Positions 1 through 7,586 of a DNA stretch of 64,000 nt are shown here, piece after piece. The DNA comes from Sporosarcina sp. D27. GTDB taxonomy: Bacteria > Bacillota > Bacilli > Bacillales_A > Planococcaceae. The notes beneath the pieces were generated by a model that worked only from the letters and a program-made list of their open reading frames with translations, ran no database searches and was not told the DNA's origin. The stretch lies in the NCBI RefSeq assembly GCF_000586555.1, contig NZ_AZUC01000014.1, positions 124,001 through 188,000 on the forward strand, written 5' to 3'. The translations under genes were made by a program, and so were the position numbers. Numbering within the stretch: the first letter of the stretch is position 1; each line of letters opens with the position of its first letter.

Positions 1-486
1 ATTGGGATGGCGACTTATGCAATGAGTGAGTATGTAATCCACCGATTTTTATTTCATATGAAGACTCCAACTAATCCTTTTTTGCTGAAATGGATTAAGC
101 GCTTACATTTTGATCACCACGCTGATCCTAACAATTTAAAACTGTTATTTTTACCCCTTTGGTTCAGTTTGCCGGGCTTCTCAATCTTTGCGCTCCTATT
201 CTACTTAATAACAGGAAGCTTCCAATTAATGATTGCTTATCTAGCAGGCATCGTTGTCTATTTTATGTATTACGAATGGAAGCACTACATTGCACATCGA
301 CCTGTTCAACCGCTAACGGAGATAGGGAGAAAGATTAAGAAAGCCCATCTTTGGCATCACTTTAAAAATGAAAACTACTGGTTTGGTGTGACGCATACCT
401 CTGTTGATAAAACGTTTGGAACTTATAGAGATCAAAAAACGGTCGAAAAAAGTGAGACTGCAAAGAATTTAGAGAAGCGCACTTGA
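1..486 (+). CDS. Fatty acid hydroxylase family membrane protein, 5' end cut by window
   Basis: The reading frame is open to the first base of the window, so the true start lies outside. The sequence carries the spaced histidine clusters of the membrane di-iron fatty acid hydroxylase/sterol desaturase superfamily: HRFLFH, then HFDHH, then HYIAHR, and HLWHHF near the C-terminus. Two hydrophobic segments lie between the second and third clusters. Family members hydroxylate or desaturate lipid-linked substrates (fatty acids, carotenoids, sterols) in the membrane; the substrate cannot be read from this fragment. The C-terminal tail after the last cluster is short and charged. A FadR-like regulator follows about 60 bp downstream on the same strand, which fits a lipid-related role. 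Family assignment is good; exact function is unknown. Confidence 0.85.
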   Translation: MGMATYAMSEYVIHRFLFHMKTPTNPFLLKWIKRLHFDHHADPNNLKLLFLPLWFSLPGFSIFALLFYLITGSFQLMIAYLAGIVVYFMYYEWKHYIAHRPVQPLTEIGRKIKKAHLWHHFKNENYWFGVTHTSVDKTFGTYRDQKTVEKSETAKNLEKRT

Positions 487-548
487 GTGGAAAGCGATAG
501 AGGTATTCTACGTTCTCTATTTATACGTTGCCAAAAGGAGACCTTGCT

Positions 549-1262
549 ATGAATCGAACAGCATCTGTTGAAAAAGAACTCATTAAAGCAATCCTTCAAG
601 GAGAATATTTAGCAGGCAGCCAAATTGAGACGGAAAGAGAATTGGCGGCTATCTATGAAATAGGGCGCCCTGCGATTCGAGAAATCTTGCAGCGCCTCAG
701 CCATGGTGGCTGGCTGACGCTTAGAAAAGGACAACGTGCTGTTGTGAATGATTATTGGTATGGCGGAAATATTACAACGATCGTTGATATAATCGAGTAC
801 TTTGACCAAGTACCCGATGCTTTTGTTCTCTACTTTTTAGAACTGCGTATTGCGCTAACACCCAAGTATGTAAAAAAAGCAGTAAAGCTAAATCACCCTA
901 AAGTAGTGGGCTTGCTTTCCGAAATTGATGGGTTGCCAGACACTCCGGAAGCATTTGCGTCTTATGATTGGAAGGTGCAAAAAGAGTTAGCCAGGTTATC
1001 AGAGAACCCTCTTTTTGCACTCGTACTTAATAGCTTTGAGACGGCCTATGTAAAAATGGCAATGAAATACTTCGAAAGCTCTTTTCGCCGAGAAGCTTCG
1101 TTGAGCTATTATAAGAAATTAATGGCCGTTGCATTAAAAGGGGATGATCAGCTAGCAGAAGAGCTCGCCCATGCGATGATGGAAAAAAGCTATACGCTAT
1201 GGGCAAATCAATTGTCATCTGATGAAAAAATAGGTGTGAGATTTAGGTTCGATGACATGTAA
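549..1262 (+). CDS. GntR-family transcriptional regulator, FadR subfamily
   Basis: A 237-residue DNA-binding regulator. An N-terminal winged helix (about residues 10-70, with ERELAAIYEIGRPAIREILQ) is followed by an all-helical effector domain. The stretch GWLTLRKGQRAVVNDYWYGG and the C-terminal layout resemble the acyl-CoA-responsive FadR of enterobacteria (FadR_C domain) more than the usual Bacillus GntR/FCD type. The ATG at 549 is chosen because AAAGGAG sits about 10 bp upstream of it; an in-frame TTG at 528 precedes that site. FadR proteins control fatty acid breakdown and synthesis, and the neighbouring fatty acid hydroxylase suggests a lipid role here. B. subtilis uses a TetR-type FadR, so this GntR version is of interest. 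Ligand and targets are inference. Confidence 0.8.
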   Translation: MNRTASVEKELIKAILQGEYLAGSQIETERELAAIYEIGRPAIREILQRLSHGGWLTLRKGQRAVVNDYWYGGNITTIVDIIEYFDQVPDAFVLYFLELRIALTPKYVKKAVKLNHPKVVGLLSEIDGLPDTPEAFASYDWKVQKELARLSENPLFALVLNSFETAYVKMAMKYFESSFRREASLSYYKKLMAVALKGDDQLAEELAHAMMEKSYTLWANQLSSDEKIGVRFRFDDM

Positions 1263-1277
1263 TAAGCAAGTTATGCT

Positions 1278-3257
1278 TTGCACAGATACTTAAGGGGGAG
1301 AGGGATTACAATTACTAAATTACTAGTCAGGTTTCTTTCAATCGTTCTACTTATAGCAACAGTCTTCATGATGGATCTACCAAAAGGGAACGCTGCTTCA
1401 GCTGAGGATTCCATAACCATCCTTTTCACGCATGATTTACATGACAATTTCCTTCCGTTTGAAATCGATAGAGGGCAAGGGGAAGTGACAGTTGGCGGGT
1501 ATGCTAGATTACATAGTGCGATTCAAGAGCAAAGAGAAAAAGATCCGGATGCCCTATTAGTCGATGCGGGTGATTTCGCGATGGGGACATTGTTCCAAAC
1601 GATTTACCAAACGGACGCACCAGGTTTAAAAATGATGGGACAAATGGGATATGATGTAACTACAATCGGAAATCATGAGTTTGACTTTAGAGCGGAAGGG
1701 TTAGCGAGAAGTTTACGCGCTGCGAAAGATAGTGGTGAAGAACTTCCTAGCATTGTTGCTTCAAATACGATCTTTCCGACAGATGAGGATGGGGAGTTAG
1801 CCGACAACATAAAAGCTTTAAAAGAAGCGATGAATGAGTACGATGTGAAAGATTATATGGTCATCGAGCGTAAAGGGATTAGAATCGGCATATTAGGGTT
1901 GATGGGAGAAGAAGCAGCTGGCAACGCTCCTATGTCCGGTGTTACGTTTAATGATGCGATAGAAAGTGCCACGTCAACAGTTGCCACCCTAAAGAATGAC
2001 GAAAAAGTAGACCTTGTCATTGCTCTTTCCCATTCAGGTACGTCCGAAGACCCGTCCCAATCAGAGGATGAACTCATAGCAAAAAAGGTTCCGGACATTG
2101 ATGTTATTATTAGTGGTCATAGCCATACAACTCTAGAAGAACCAATTATTGTAGGGGATACAATTTTAGGTTCAGCCGGCGAATATGGAGAAAATTTAGG
2201 TGTGCTAACTGTTTCAAGGAATGAAAAAAACAAATGGACAGTCAATAATTATGAACTACAGTTAATCGATGATTCTCTTCCTTTAGATCCGGAGATTACC
2301 AAAACAATTCAGGAGTATAAACATGTGATTCAGGAAAACTACCTTCGTCACTTTGGAATGGAATTTGATGAAGTGCTTGCTTACACACCCTTCGATTTCA
2401 CTCCTTTTACAGAGTTAGGAATCGATCAACAAGAAGAACCATTAGGCAATTTGATTGGAGACTCCTTTGTTCATACCATTCAACAATTGGAAGGGAGCGA
2501 GTATGAGCCGATTGCTGCAGCTGTTGTCCCTGTTGGTACTATTAGAAATTCATTTAGTAAGGGGAACATCACGGTTTCAAATGTGTTCAATGTAAATTCT
2601 TTAGGCATTGGCCCCGATGGAATTTCTGGGTATCCTCTTCTAGATATATATCTAACCGGGAAAGAATTAAAGACGGTCGCGGAAGTCGACGCCTCAATTA
2701 CACCGATTATGAATGAGGTTCAGTTGTATATCGCTGGTTTAAGCTATACGTTTAATACAAATCGTCTCATTTTCAATAAAGTGACAGATATCAGCTTGCA
2801 GTCTCAGAATGGCACAAAGGAAGAAATCGATGATAAAAAACTCTACCGTGTCGTAGGCGGATTATATTCTGTTCAAATGCTCCCTTATGTTAATGAAAAG
2901 TCTTTTGGAATCCTCTCTGTAGTACCAAAGACAAAAGAGGGGAAGCCTGTGACAGATTTTGAAGACCATATTATTTATATGAATGATCACCAGGAAGTGA
3001 AAGAATGGTACGCCATCGCCAATTACATGAAATCCTTTGAAAAAGATGACGGCGTCGCACAAGTGCCCGCCTATTATAATCAACTGAAAGATAGAAAAAT
3101 CGTAGTTCATGATGCAAATATTTTTGCGATCCTTAAAAATCCGAATGGCATTATCCTAACCGCATACGGGATCGTGCTAGCTTTCGTTGGATTCCTTGCT
3201 ATACTGATTACCTATATTGTGAAAAGGAGAAAGCGTAAAAAGGGAACTGCAGTTTAA
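1278..3257 (+). CDS. Secreted, membrane-anchored 5'-nucleotidase/metallophosphoesterase
   Basis: A two-domain 5'-nucleotidase-type enzyme expected to remove phosphate from nucleotides or related esters outside the cell. It has an N-terminal signal segment (LLVRFLSIVLLIATVFMM), then a calcineurin-like metallophosphoesterase domain with FTHDLHDN, DAGDFAMGT, GNHEFD and SGHSHT metal-binding motifs, then a C-terminal 5'-nucleotidase substrate domain. A single C-terminal membrane helix (about residues 628-650) is followed by a KRRKRKK positive tail, so the enzyme is anchored outside the membrane. The start is unclear. The TTG at 1278 has no ribosome binding site, whereas AGGGGGAGAGGG at 1293-1304 lies inside that frame and is followed only by ATT codons (1305, 1311), so a rare ATT start is possible. 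Function is solid; start is not. Confidence 0.88.
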   Translation: MHRYLRGRGITITKLLVRFLSIVLLIATVFMMDLPKGNAASAEDSITILFTHDLHDNFLPFEIDRGQGEVTVGGYARLHSAIQEQREKDPDALLVDAGDFAMGTLFQTIYQTDAPGLKMMGQMGYDVTTIGNHEFDFRAEGLARSLRAAKDSGEELPSIVASNTIFPTDEDGELADNIKALKEAMNEYDVKDYMVIERKGIRIGILGLMGEEAAGNAPMSGVTFNDAIESATSTVATLKNDEKVDLVIALSHSGTSEDPSQSEDELIAKKVPDIDVIISGHSHTTLEEPIIVGDTILGSAGEYGENLGVLTVSRNEKNKWTVNNYELQLIDDSLPLDPEITKTIQEYKHVIQENYLRHFGMEFDEVLAYTPFDFTPFTELGIDQQEEPLGNLIGDSFVHTIQQLEGSEYEPIAAAVVPVGTIRNSFSKGNITVSNVFNVNSLGIGPDGISGYPLLDIYLTGKELKTVAEVDASITPIMNEVQLYIAGLSYTFNTNRLIFNKVTDISLQSQNGTKEEIDDKKLYRVVGGLYSVQMLPYVNEKSFGILSVVPKTKEGKPVTDFEDHIIYMNDHQEVKEWYAIANYMKSFEKDDGVAQVPAYYNQLKDRKIVVHDANIFAILKNPNGIILTAYGIVLAFVGFLAILITYIVKRRKRKKGTAV

Positions 3258-3258
3258 A

Positions 3259-3329
3259 GCCGCTACCTTGGCACGACACAACTCTGAAATAGTTCTAATA
3301 GTATTAAGTTGTGTGGTGCACAGGCAGCC
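3259..3329. repeat. Imperfect palindromic repeat, family A copy 1
   Basis: About 70 bp between two genes. The left arm (GCTACCTTGGCACGACACAA) and the right arm (around AGTTGTGTGGTGCACAGG) are near-complementary, so RNA from either strand would fold into a long hairpin. The right-arm core, AGTT followed by GGTGCACAG, recurs in several other intergenic gaps of the window. Confidence 0.65.
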
Positions 3330-3350
3330 ATTAAGAAGGAGTGAAGTTGC

Positions 3351-4013
3351 TTGCGTAAAGTACTACTGGCCCTAATTACCATAATGGGGCTTGTCTATAT
3401 TTTTCTGATACCGGAAGAACCGGTAGGCATCAAAATCGCAATGAAATTAGTTCCAATGATGTTGATTATCCTGTACGCGGCTAGGAACACGTCTCTTGTT
3501 TCTCCTCTCTATAAAAAGATTGTTCTCATCGGCCTTGCCGTGAGCATGGTAGCGGATGCGGCAATTTATTGGTTCATGGCTGGCCTTGCTACATTTTTAG
3601 TCGCCCATTTGTTTTATATCGCTGCTTTCCGGACAGCCCGCCGCAAGTCCGTCCCTCTGATTGCTGCAATACCGCTTATCCTCTACGGGATTTTTATGGT
3701 ATTTTGGATTGCGGTTCCGCAAATCGCTTCAGGAGAAGTGGTGCTCGGCGTAGCAATCATTGCTTATATGGGGGTCATTCTGCTGATGGGGTGGGAAGCG
3801 ATTCGAACACGCTTGCCACTGGTGATAATAGGGGCACTTCTGTTTATTTGCTCGGATTCATTCCTTGCGATCGATCGATTTGTTACCCCGCTTCCAGGTC
3901 GTGATGCACTCGTCATGATTACTTACTACGCTGCGCAAGTCTTTTTTGCCGCAAGCATCGGGAGCCAGTATGTGAAGCTAAGTCCTGACAAGGAAAAGAC
4001 GATACCTAGTTAA
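3351..4013 (+). CDS. YhhN family (TMEM86/lysoplasmalogenase-like) membrane protein
   Basis: A 220-residue integral membrane protein with about eight predicted helices, matching the YhhN family in length and pattern. Polar residues sit inside the helices (SMVADAAIYW, FICSDSFLAIDRF), as in members shown in animals to hydrolyse the vinyl-ether bond of lysoplasmalogens. Function in bacteria is poorly established. The start is TTG at 3351, with AAGGAG about 9 bp upstream. A strong hairpin terminator follows at 4063-4113, so this is probably a single-gene unit behind the palindromic repeat at 3259. Family call is good; enzymatic role is inference. Confidence 0.78.
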   Translation: MRKVLLALITIMGLVYIFLIPEEPVGIKIAMKLVPMMLIILYAARNTSLVSPLYKKIVLIGLAVSMVADAAIYWFMAGLATFLVAHLFYIAAFRTARRKSVPLIAAIPLILYGIFMVFWIAVPQIASGEVVLGVAIIAYMGVILLMGWEAIRTRLPLVIIGALLFICSDSFLAIDRFVTPLPGRDALVMITYYAAQVFFAASIGSQYVKLSPDKEKTIPS

Positions 4014-4062
4014 GAAAAAAATAAGATAAGATTGCTACACAATTTGTATACTAGAATCCATT

Positions 4063-4113
4063 AAAAGTAACCATCTCATCTACTAAGTCAGGTAGATGAG
4101 ATGGTTACTTTTT
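4063..4113 (+). terminator. Rho-independent terminator after the yhhN-like gene
   Basis: The stem is near-perfect: AGTAACCATCTCATCTAC pairs with GTAGATGAGATGGTTACT and is followed by TTTTT. The first 24 bases from 4061 are identical to the sequence from 7088 in the toxin/antitoxin locus. Confidence 0.85.
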
Positions 4114-4136
4114 GCTTTACGAAAATAGCGAAAAGT

Positions 4137-4194
4137 GGTTACCTGTGCACGAAATAACTATAATGTGCTGAAGGTGTGTAGTGTACAGTCTAGC
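4137..4194. repeat. Imperfect palindromic repeat, family A copy 2
   Basis: The left arm GTTACCTGTGCACGAAATAA and the right arm around GTGTAGTGTACAGTCTAGC are imperfect inverted repeats. The arms contain the CTGTGCAC/GTGTACAG core of family A. Confidence 0.5.
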
Positions 4195-4235
4195 TTTTTT
4201 TGTCGAAGGTTATGTATGGATAGTAGACTTTATAT

Positions 4236-4262
4236 GTTTGTTGTTAGACTATTACGGGGAAA
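4236..4262 (+). promoter_or_regulatory. Candidate sigma-B promoter of the aldehyde dehydrogenase gene
   Basis: GTTTGT, 15 bp, GGGAAA resembles the general-stress consensus GTTTAA, 12-15 bp, GGGTAT. It lies about 35 bp upstream of the ATG at 4299. Motif match only. Confidence 0.35.
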
Positions 4263-4298
4263 TAAATGAAATAGATATACAAAGGAGGACGAATAAAA

Positions 4299-5789
4299 AT
4301 GAGTTCTGTAAATGTAAAACAGTCTATTGACTCATCTTATAAGCTCTATATAAATGGGGAATGGACAGAAGGTTCAAAAGGTGTAAAACTCGATTCTATT
4401 AATCCCTCAAATGGTGAAAAACTAACTGAATTTATTAATGCATCGCATGATGACGTTGACGCTGCTGTTGCCGCTGCACAAAAAGCATTTCCAGAATGGT
4501 CGAAAGTAGGCATTGAGGAAAGAAGTAATATTCTACTAAAGATTGCTGATGTAATGGAAGAAAATATAGATCATTTAGCTATGATAGAAACGCTTGATAA
4601 CGGAAAACCATTGAGAGAAACAAATGGTGCGGATCTTCGATTAGCTGTTGACCATTTTCGTTACTTTGCCGGTGTGATTCGTTCAGAAGAAGGGACAGCT
4701 CAACAACTAGACGAAAACAACCTCACAATCGTTCTCAAAGAGCCACTGGGTGTTGTTGGACAGGTTGTTCCTTGGAATTTCCCAATTCTTATGGCTGCTT
4801 GGAAACTTGCACCTGCGCTAGCTGCAGGTAATACAATTGTCATTACACCGTCTTCTTCAACATCATTGAGTCTCTTAGAGTTTGCTAAGTTATTTGATCC
4901 CCTATTACCTAAAGGGGTAGTCAATATCATTACAGGTAAAGGGTCAGAATCTGGTGATTATCTCCTTAACCATGAAGGTATCTCTAAATTGGCATTTACG
5001 GGTTCTACAGAAGTAGGTTATAAGGTTGCTAAAGCAGCGGCTAATCGTTTAATCCCTTCTACTCTAGAGTTAGGTGGTAAATCCGCGAATATTATTTTTA
5101 ATGATGCTCCTTGGGACCGTGCGATTGAAGGTGTTCAAATGGGTATTCTCTTAAACCAAGGACAGGTTTGTAGCGCAGGTTCACGTATCTTTGTCCAGGA
5201 AGATATTTACGAAGATTTCTTAAAAGCAATGAAAGAAGCTTTTGAAAAAGTTAAAGTAGGACTTCCATGGGAAGAAGGCGTCCAAATGGGTGCGCAAATT
5301 AACCAAAAACAACTTGATAAAATTTTGAAATACGTAGAGCTTGGTAAGCAAGAAGGGGCTAAAGTGGTTACAGGCGGTTATCAACTTAAAGATGATGAAT
5401 TAGGTGATGGTGCTTTTATGGCACCAACTATTTTAGCGGATGCCGACAATAAAATGCGCATCGCTCAGGAAGAAATCTTTGGGCCAGTCGCAACAGTCAT
5501 TAAATTTAAAGACGAAGACGAGGTCATACAGCTAGCGAATGATTCCGACTATGGACTTGCAGGAGGCGTGTTCACTCGCGATATTAATAAAGCGCTTCGC
5601 GTCTCTCGTGGCGTTCACACAGGAAGGATGTGGGTTAACCAATTCACAAACGTTTCTGCCGGGGCGCCATTTGGAGGGTATAAAAAATCAGGTATCGGTC
5701 GTGAAACTTACAAAAGTATTTTAGACGCTTATACTCAAACAAAGAATATTTTCATTAATACTAGTGAAGAAACCGAGGGCATGTATTAA
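4299..5789 (+). CDS. NAD(P)-dependent aldehyde dehydrogenase
   Basis: A 496-residue cytosolic enzyme of normal family length that oxidises aldehydes to carboxylic acids. Visible landmarks are the substrate/cofactor motif PWNFPILMAAWKLAPALAAG, the glycine motif FTGSTEVG, the catalytic glutamate in LELGGKSANI, the nucleophilic cysteine in NQGQVCSAGSRIFV and the conserved EEIFGPV. It resembles staphylococcal and Bacillus AldA-type enzymes, for which acetaldehyde and other short aldehydes are substrates. The ATG has AAAGGAGG upstream at good spacing. A candidate sigma-B promoter precedes it, which would make it a stress gene. Substrate is inferred. Confidence 0.93.
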   Translation: MSSVNVKQSIDSSYKLYINGEWTEGSKGVKLDSINPSNGEKLTEFINASHDDVDAAVAAAQKAFPEWSKVGIEERSNILLKIADVMEENIDHLAMIETLDNGKPLRETNGADLRLAVDHFRYFAGVIRSEEGTAQQLDENNLTIVLKEPLGVVGQVVPWNFPILMAAWKLAPALAAGNTIVITPSSSTSLSLLEFAKLFDPLLPKGVVNIITGKGSESGDYLLNHEGISKLAFTGSTEVGYKVAKAAANRLIPSTLELGGKSANIIFNDAPWDRAIEGVQMGILLNQGQVCSAGSRIFVQEDIYEDFLKAMKEAFEKVKVGLPWEEGVQMGAQINQKQLDKILKYVELGKQEGAKVVTGGYQLKDDELGDGAFMAPTILADADNKMRIAQEEIFGPVATVIKFKDEDEVIQLANDSDYGLAGGVFTRDINKALRVSRGVHTGRMWVNQFTNVSAGAPFGGYKKSGIGRETYKSILDAYTQTKNIFINTSEETEGMY

Positions 5790-5797
5790 TTCAAAAC

Positions 5798-5858
5798 TGC
5801 TTTCTGTTCACGATGTGATCTTGAGTTGATTCGAAGTTGTTCGGTGCATAGGTAGAGG
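5798..5858. repeat. Degenerate palindromic repeat, family A copy 3
   Basis: The right arm GAAGTTGTTCGGTGCATAGG fits the family core. The left arm (CTGTTCACGATGTG) is weaker. It lies directly after the aldehyde dehydrogenase stop codon, the same 3' position as other copies. Confidence 0.45.
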
Positions 5859-6030
5859 CACTGGTTATATGAAAATTGTAATTAAAGTGAAGGAAGTAAA
5901 TAAGAGAAGCGATCATCATTGTTTGGTGATCGTTTCTTTTTTAATATCTAAAATTGTATGAGAACCATTCATGAATCTTTGTCCAAAGAGAAAACTACTT
6001 AAAAGGCATCTCTAATTAAGAGGAGTTTAA

Positions 6031-6059
6031 TTGAGAATTGTTATCATCTATAGTATATT
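6031..6059 (+). promoter_or_regulatory. Sigma-A promoter overlapped by a candidate Fur box
   Basis: TTGAGA (6031-6036), 17 bp, TATATT (6054-6059) forms a good vegetative promoter about 40 bp before the ATG at 6102. The 15 bases at 6032-6046 (TGAGAATTGTTATCA) match 12 of 14 fixed positions of the 7-1-7 Fur consensus TGATAATNATTATCA, so repression by iron-loaded Fur is likely. The PerR consensus fits less well. Confidence 0.55.
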
Positions 6060-6101
6060 AGATAAGGAAAGATACTTAAAATTAGTAAAGGGGGATTTAC
6101 A

Positions 6102-6818
6102 ATGCAAATATACTGGACAAAAATAAATAAGATTATAGAAGAAACGCCTGAGGTTAAAACCTATTTACTCGATTGTCCTGAAGACTTTACATGGGAAGAA
6201 GGGTCTCACACTCACTTTGCACTGAAAGGTTTTAATGCCGGAGAGAAACCGAATCGTAGCCTGATTCGTCATATGTCCATTTCCACGTTGCCTCATGAAA
6301 ATTCGATTGGTATTACAACCCGTATAAAAGAACAGTGCTCTGAGTTTAAAACAATTTTGAGAGATCTTGATGTCGGTGATGAAGTTGCAATATTTAAAAC
6401 ACATTCAAATGTACCACTAAAAAGAGAAGACAAAAATGTATATTTGCTGTCTTCAGGTGTAGGGTTGGCAACGTTCAGACCGCTGGTACTTGATTATTTT
6501 GAACGTGCAGACAATGTCAATCAAATCCATTCACTGAACATTGACTCATCAAAAGATTTTTTATTCACTACTATTTTTGAGTCCACGCCTGATAAGAAGT
6601 TCACGTCACAGTTTGTTGATAACCGAGAAGACTACTATGAAGAAGTGAAGCAACTTGCTTCAGACAAGGATGGACTCTTCTATGTGGTCGGTAGCGATGA
6701 ATTCCTTGTGCAGAATATTAAAGTACTGCGTGAGCAGGGGGTAAAACCGGAACAGATAATGTTGGATAAACGTGAACAATCTCTTCCTGAGTTTTTGTCG
6801 GTGGATGTACCAATTTAA
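6102..6818 (+). CDS. FAD/NAD(P)-binding reductase of the ferredoxin-NADP reductase superfamily
   Basis: A 238-residue soluble flavin reductase-like protein. The N-terminal half is an FAD-binding beta-barrel containing SLIRHMSIST, a variant of the RxYS-type flavin motif. The C-terminal half is the nucleotide-binding domain with LLSSGVGLATFRPLVLDYF and YVVGSDEFLVQNIKVLRE. No ferredoxin or globin domain is attached, so it must hand electrons to a separate partner or to a small substrate. AAAGGGGG precedes the ATG. A Fur-like site in its promoter suggests a role in iron release or siderophore/haem reduction, which is inference. The next gene is divergent, so it is probably monocistronic and followed by a palindromic repeat. 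Confidence 0.78.
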   Translation: MQIYWTKINKIIEETPEVKTYLLDCPEDFTWEEGSHTHFALKGFNAGEKPNRSLIRHMSISTLPHENSIGITTRIKEQCSEFKTILRDLDVGDEVAIFKTHSNVPLKREDKNVYLLSSGVGLATFRPLVLDYFERADNVNQIHSLNIDSSKDFLFTTIFESTPDKKFTSQFVDNREDYYEEVKQLASDKDGLFYVVGSDEFLVQNIKVLREQGVKPEQIMLDKREQSLPEFLSVDVPI

Positions 6819-6835
6819 ATGGGACAATATACTTA

Positions 6836-6913
6836 GTGATGACTGTCTGTGCAAGGCTCAACTCCAGAAAGAATTTGAATAGTATTCGAGTTGAACGGTG
6901 CACAGGGATTACT
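6836..6913. repeat. Imperfect palindromic repeat, family A copy 4
   Basis: The left arm TAGTGATGACTGTCTGTGCA and the right arm GAACGGTGCACAGGGATTAC are inverted copies with a few mismatches around a central loop. This is the clearest copy next to 3259, and it sits just after the flavin reductase stop codon. Confidence 0.65.
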
Positions 6914-7005
6914 AATCGTATAACTACCAGGTACATAATTTAAAGTTGGTTTTGAGTCTTATCGAAGTGATGAAATCGTATGAATGTGATAAGATTAACA
7001 TATAC

Positions 7006-7036
7006 TAAAAAAGACAGGGTGCTAGAACACCCAGTC
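7006..7036 (-). terminator. Terminator of the toxin mRNA
   Basis: Read on the minus strand, GACTGGGTG and CACCCTGTC form a stem with one mismatch around TTCTAG and are followed by a run of T. It would end the toxin transcript about 95 bp after the toxin stop codon. Confidence 0.6.
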
Positions 7037-7039
7037 ATT

Positions 7040-7142
7040 GTAGCTGACATCCGCATGAAGTGCGGTTAGCCAGTGGGAAAAGAGTGTTAAAAGTAACCAT
7101 CTCATCTACTTAGCGTGGTAGCGGAGGGTGGTTACTTTTTTT
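7040..7142 (+). ncRNA. Putative antisense RNA antitoxin overlapping the toxin mRNA 3' end
   Basis: On the plus strand the region opposite the toxin 3' untranslated part ends in its own terminator: GTAACCATC pairs with GGTGGTTAC before TTTTTTT at 7136-7142. The terminator overlaps the last codons of the toxin gene. Convergent, 3'-overlapping transcripts are the known arrangement of TxpA/RatA-type type I systems. The 5' end and promoter are not evident, so the left boundary is a guess. Confidence 0.4.
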
Positions 7143-7242
7143 GTTTGGTGTATAGAGCAATCATCGATACAACCGCTGTTACAGTTGCCACGAGGAACAT
7201 TCCGAATTGGAATAACATGCTAATTGCTTCGTAGGTTACCAT
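7132..7242 (-). CDS. Small hydrophobic type I toxin (holin-like toxin family)
   Basis: A 36-codon gene. It starts MVTYEAISMLFQFGM, continues as one membrane helix (FLVATVTAVVSMIALY) and ends TKQKK. This is the form of the 'putative holin-like toxin' peptides of Bacillales, relatives of TxpA/BsrG, which insert in the membrane. It has a full set of signals: promoter TTGGTT-17-TATAAT (7305-7333), AAAGGGGG 7 bp before the ATG, and a hairpin (7244-7271) in which CACTCCCTT can pair with that ribosome binding site. That would keep translation low until the RNA is processed. A probable antisense RNA covers its 3' end. Toxicity is inferred from the family. Confidence 0.7.
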   Translation of the reverse strand: MVTYEAISMLFQFGMFLVATVTAVVSMIALYTKQKK

Positions 7243-7586
7243 AGTAACACCCCCTTTCTCAAGGGAGTGCCAACCGCCCATCCGCTATATATCGCTACCT
7301 TATTATTATACCATTTATTAAGTATAAAACCAAACGTATGTTTCTTTTTTTATGAAAAATAAAATTAGTATTATAAAGATCTAATTTCAGTAACATGAAG
7401 AAAAATATCTGTATACTTAGAAATAGTAAGTTCTTTCTCAAGGGGATGTAGTTGTTGGATAACGGTTACGCATTATTAGGACCATTATGAATCGAAAGCG
7501 AGCTTGGATGATGTTAGGGGAAATCCTTTATAATTAGGACTGAAGCGGAATATTTAGTATTTTGATGAAAGGTATGAGGAGCTATC
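7243..7586. other. Intergenic region between the toxin and a GNAT gene
   Basis: It holds the toxin leader and promoter (7243-7333). The remaining 250 bp show no convincing gene. A 16-codon open frame (starting MNRKRAWMMLGEILYN, near 7487) has no ribosome binding site and was not called. Confidence 0.5.
7305..7333 (-). promoter_or_regulatory. Sigma-A promoter of the small toxin gene
   Basis: On the minus strand, TTGGTT, 17 bp, TATAAT. The expected transcript would have a leader of about 55 nt containing the hairpin that hides the ribosome binding site. Confidence 0.65.

Noticed and set aside
7487..7537. 16-codon frame before the GNAT gene
   Set aside because: No ribosome binding site and no recognisable pattern.
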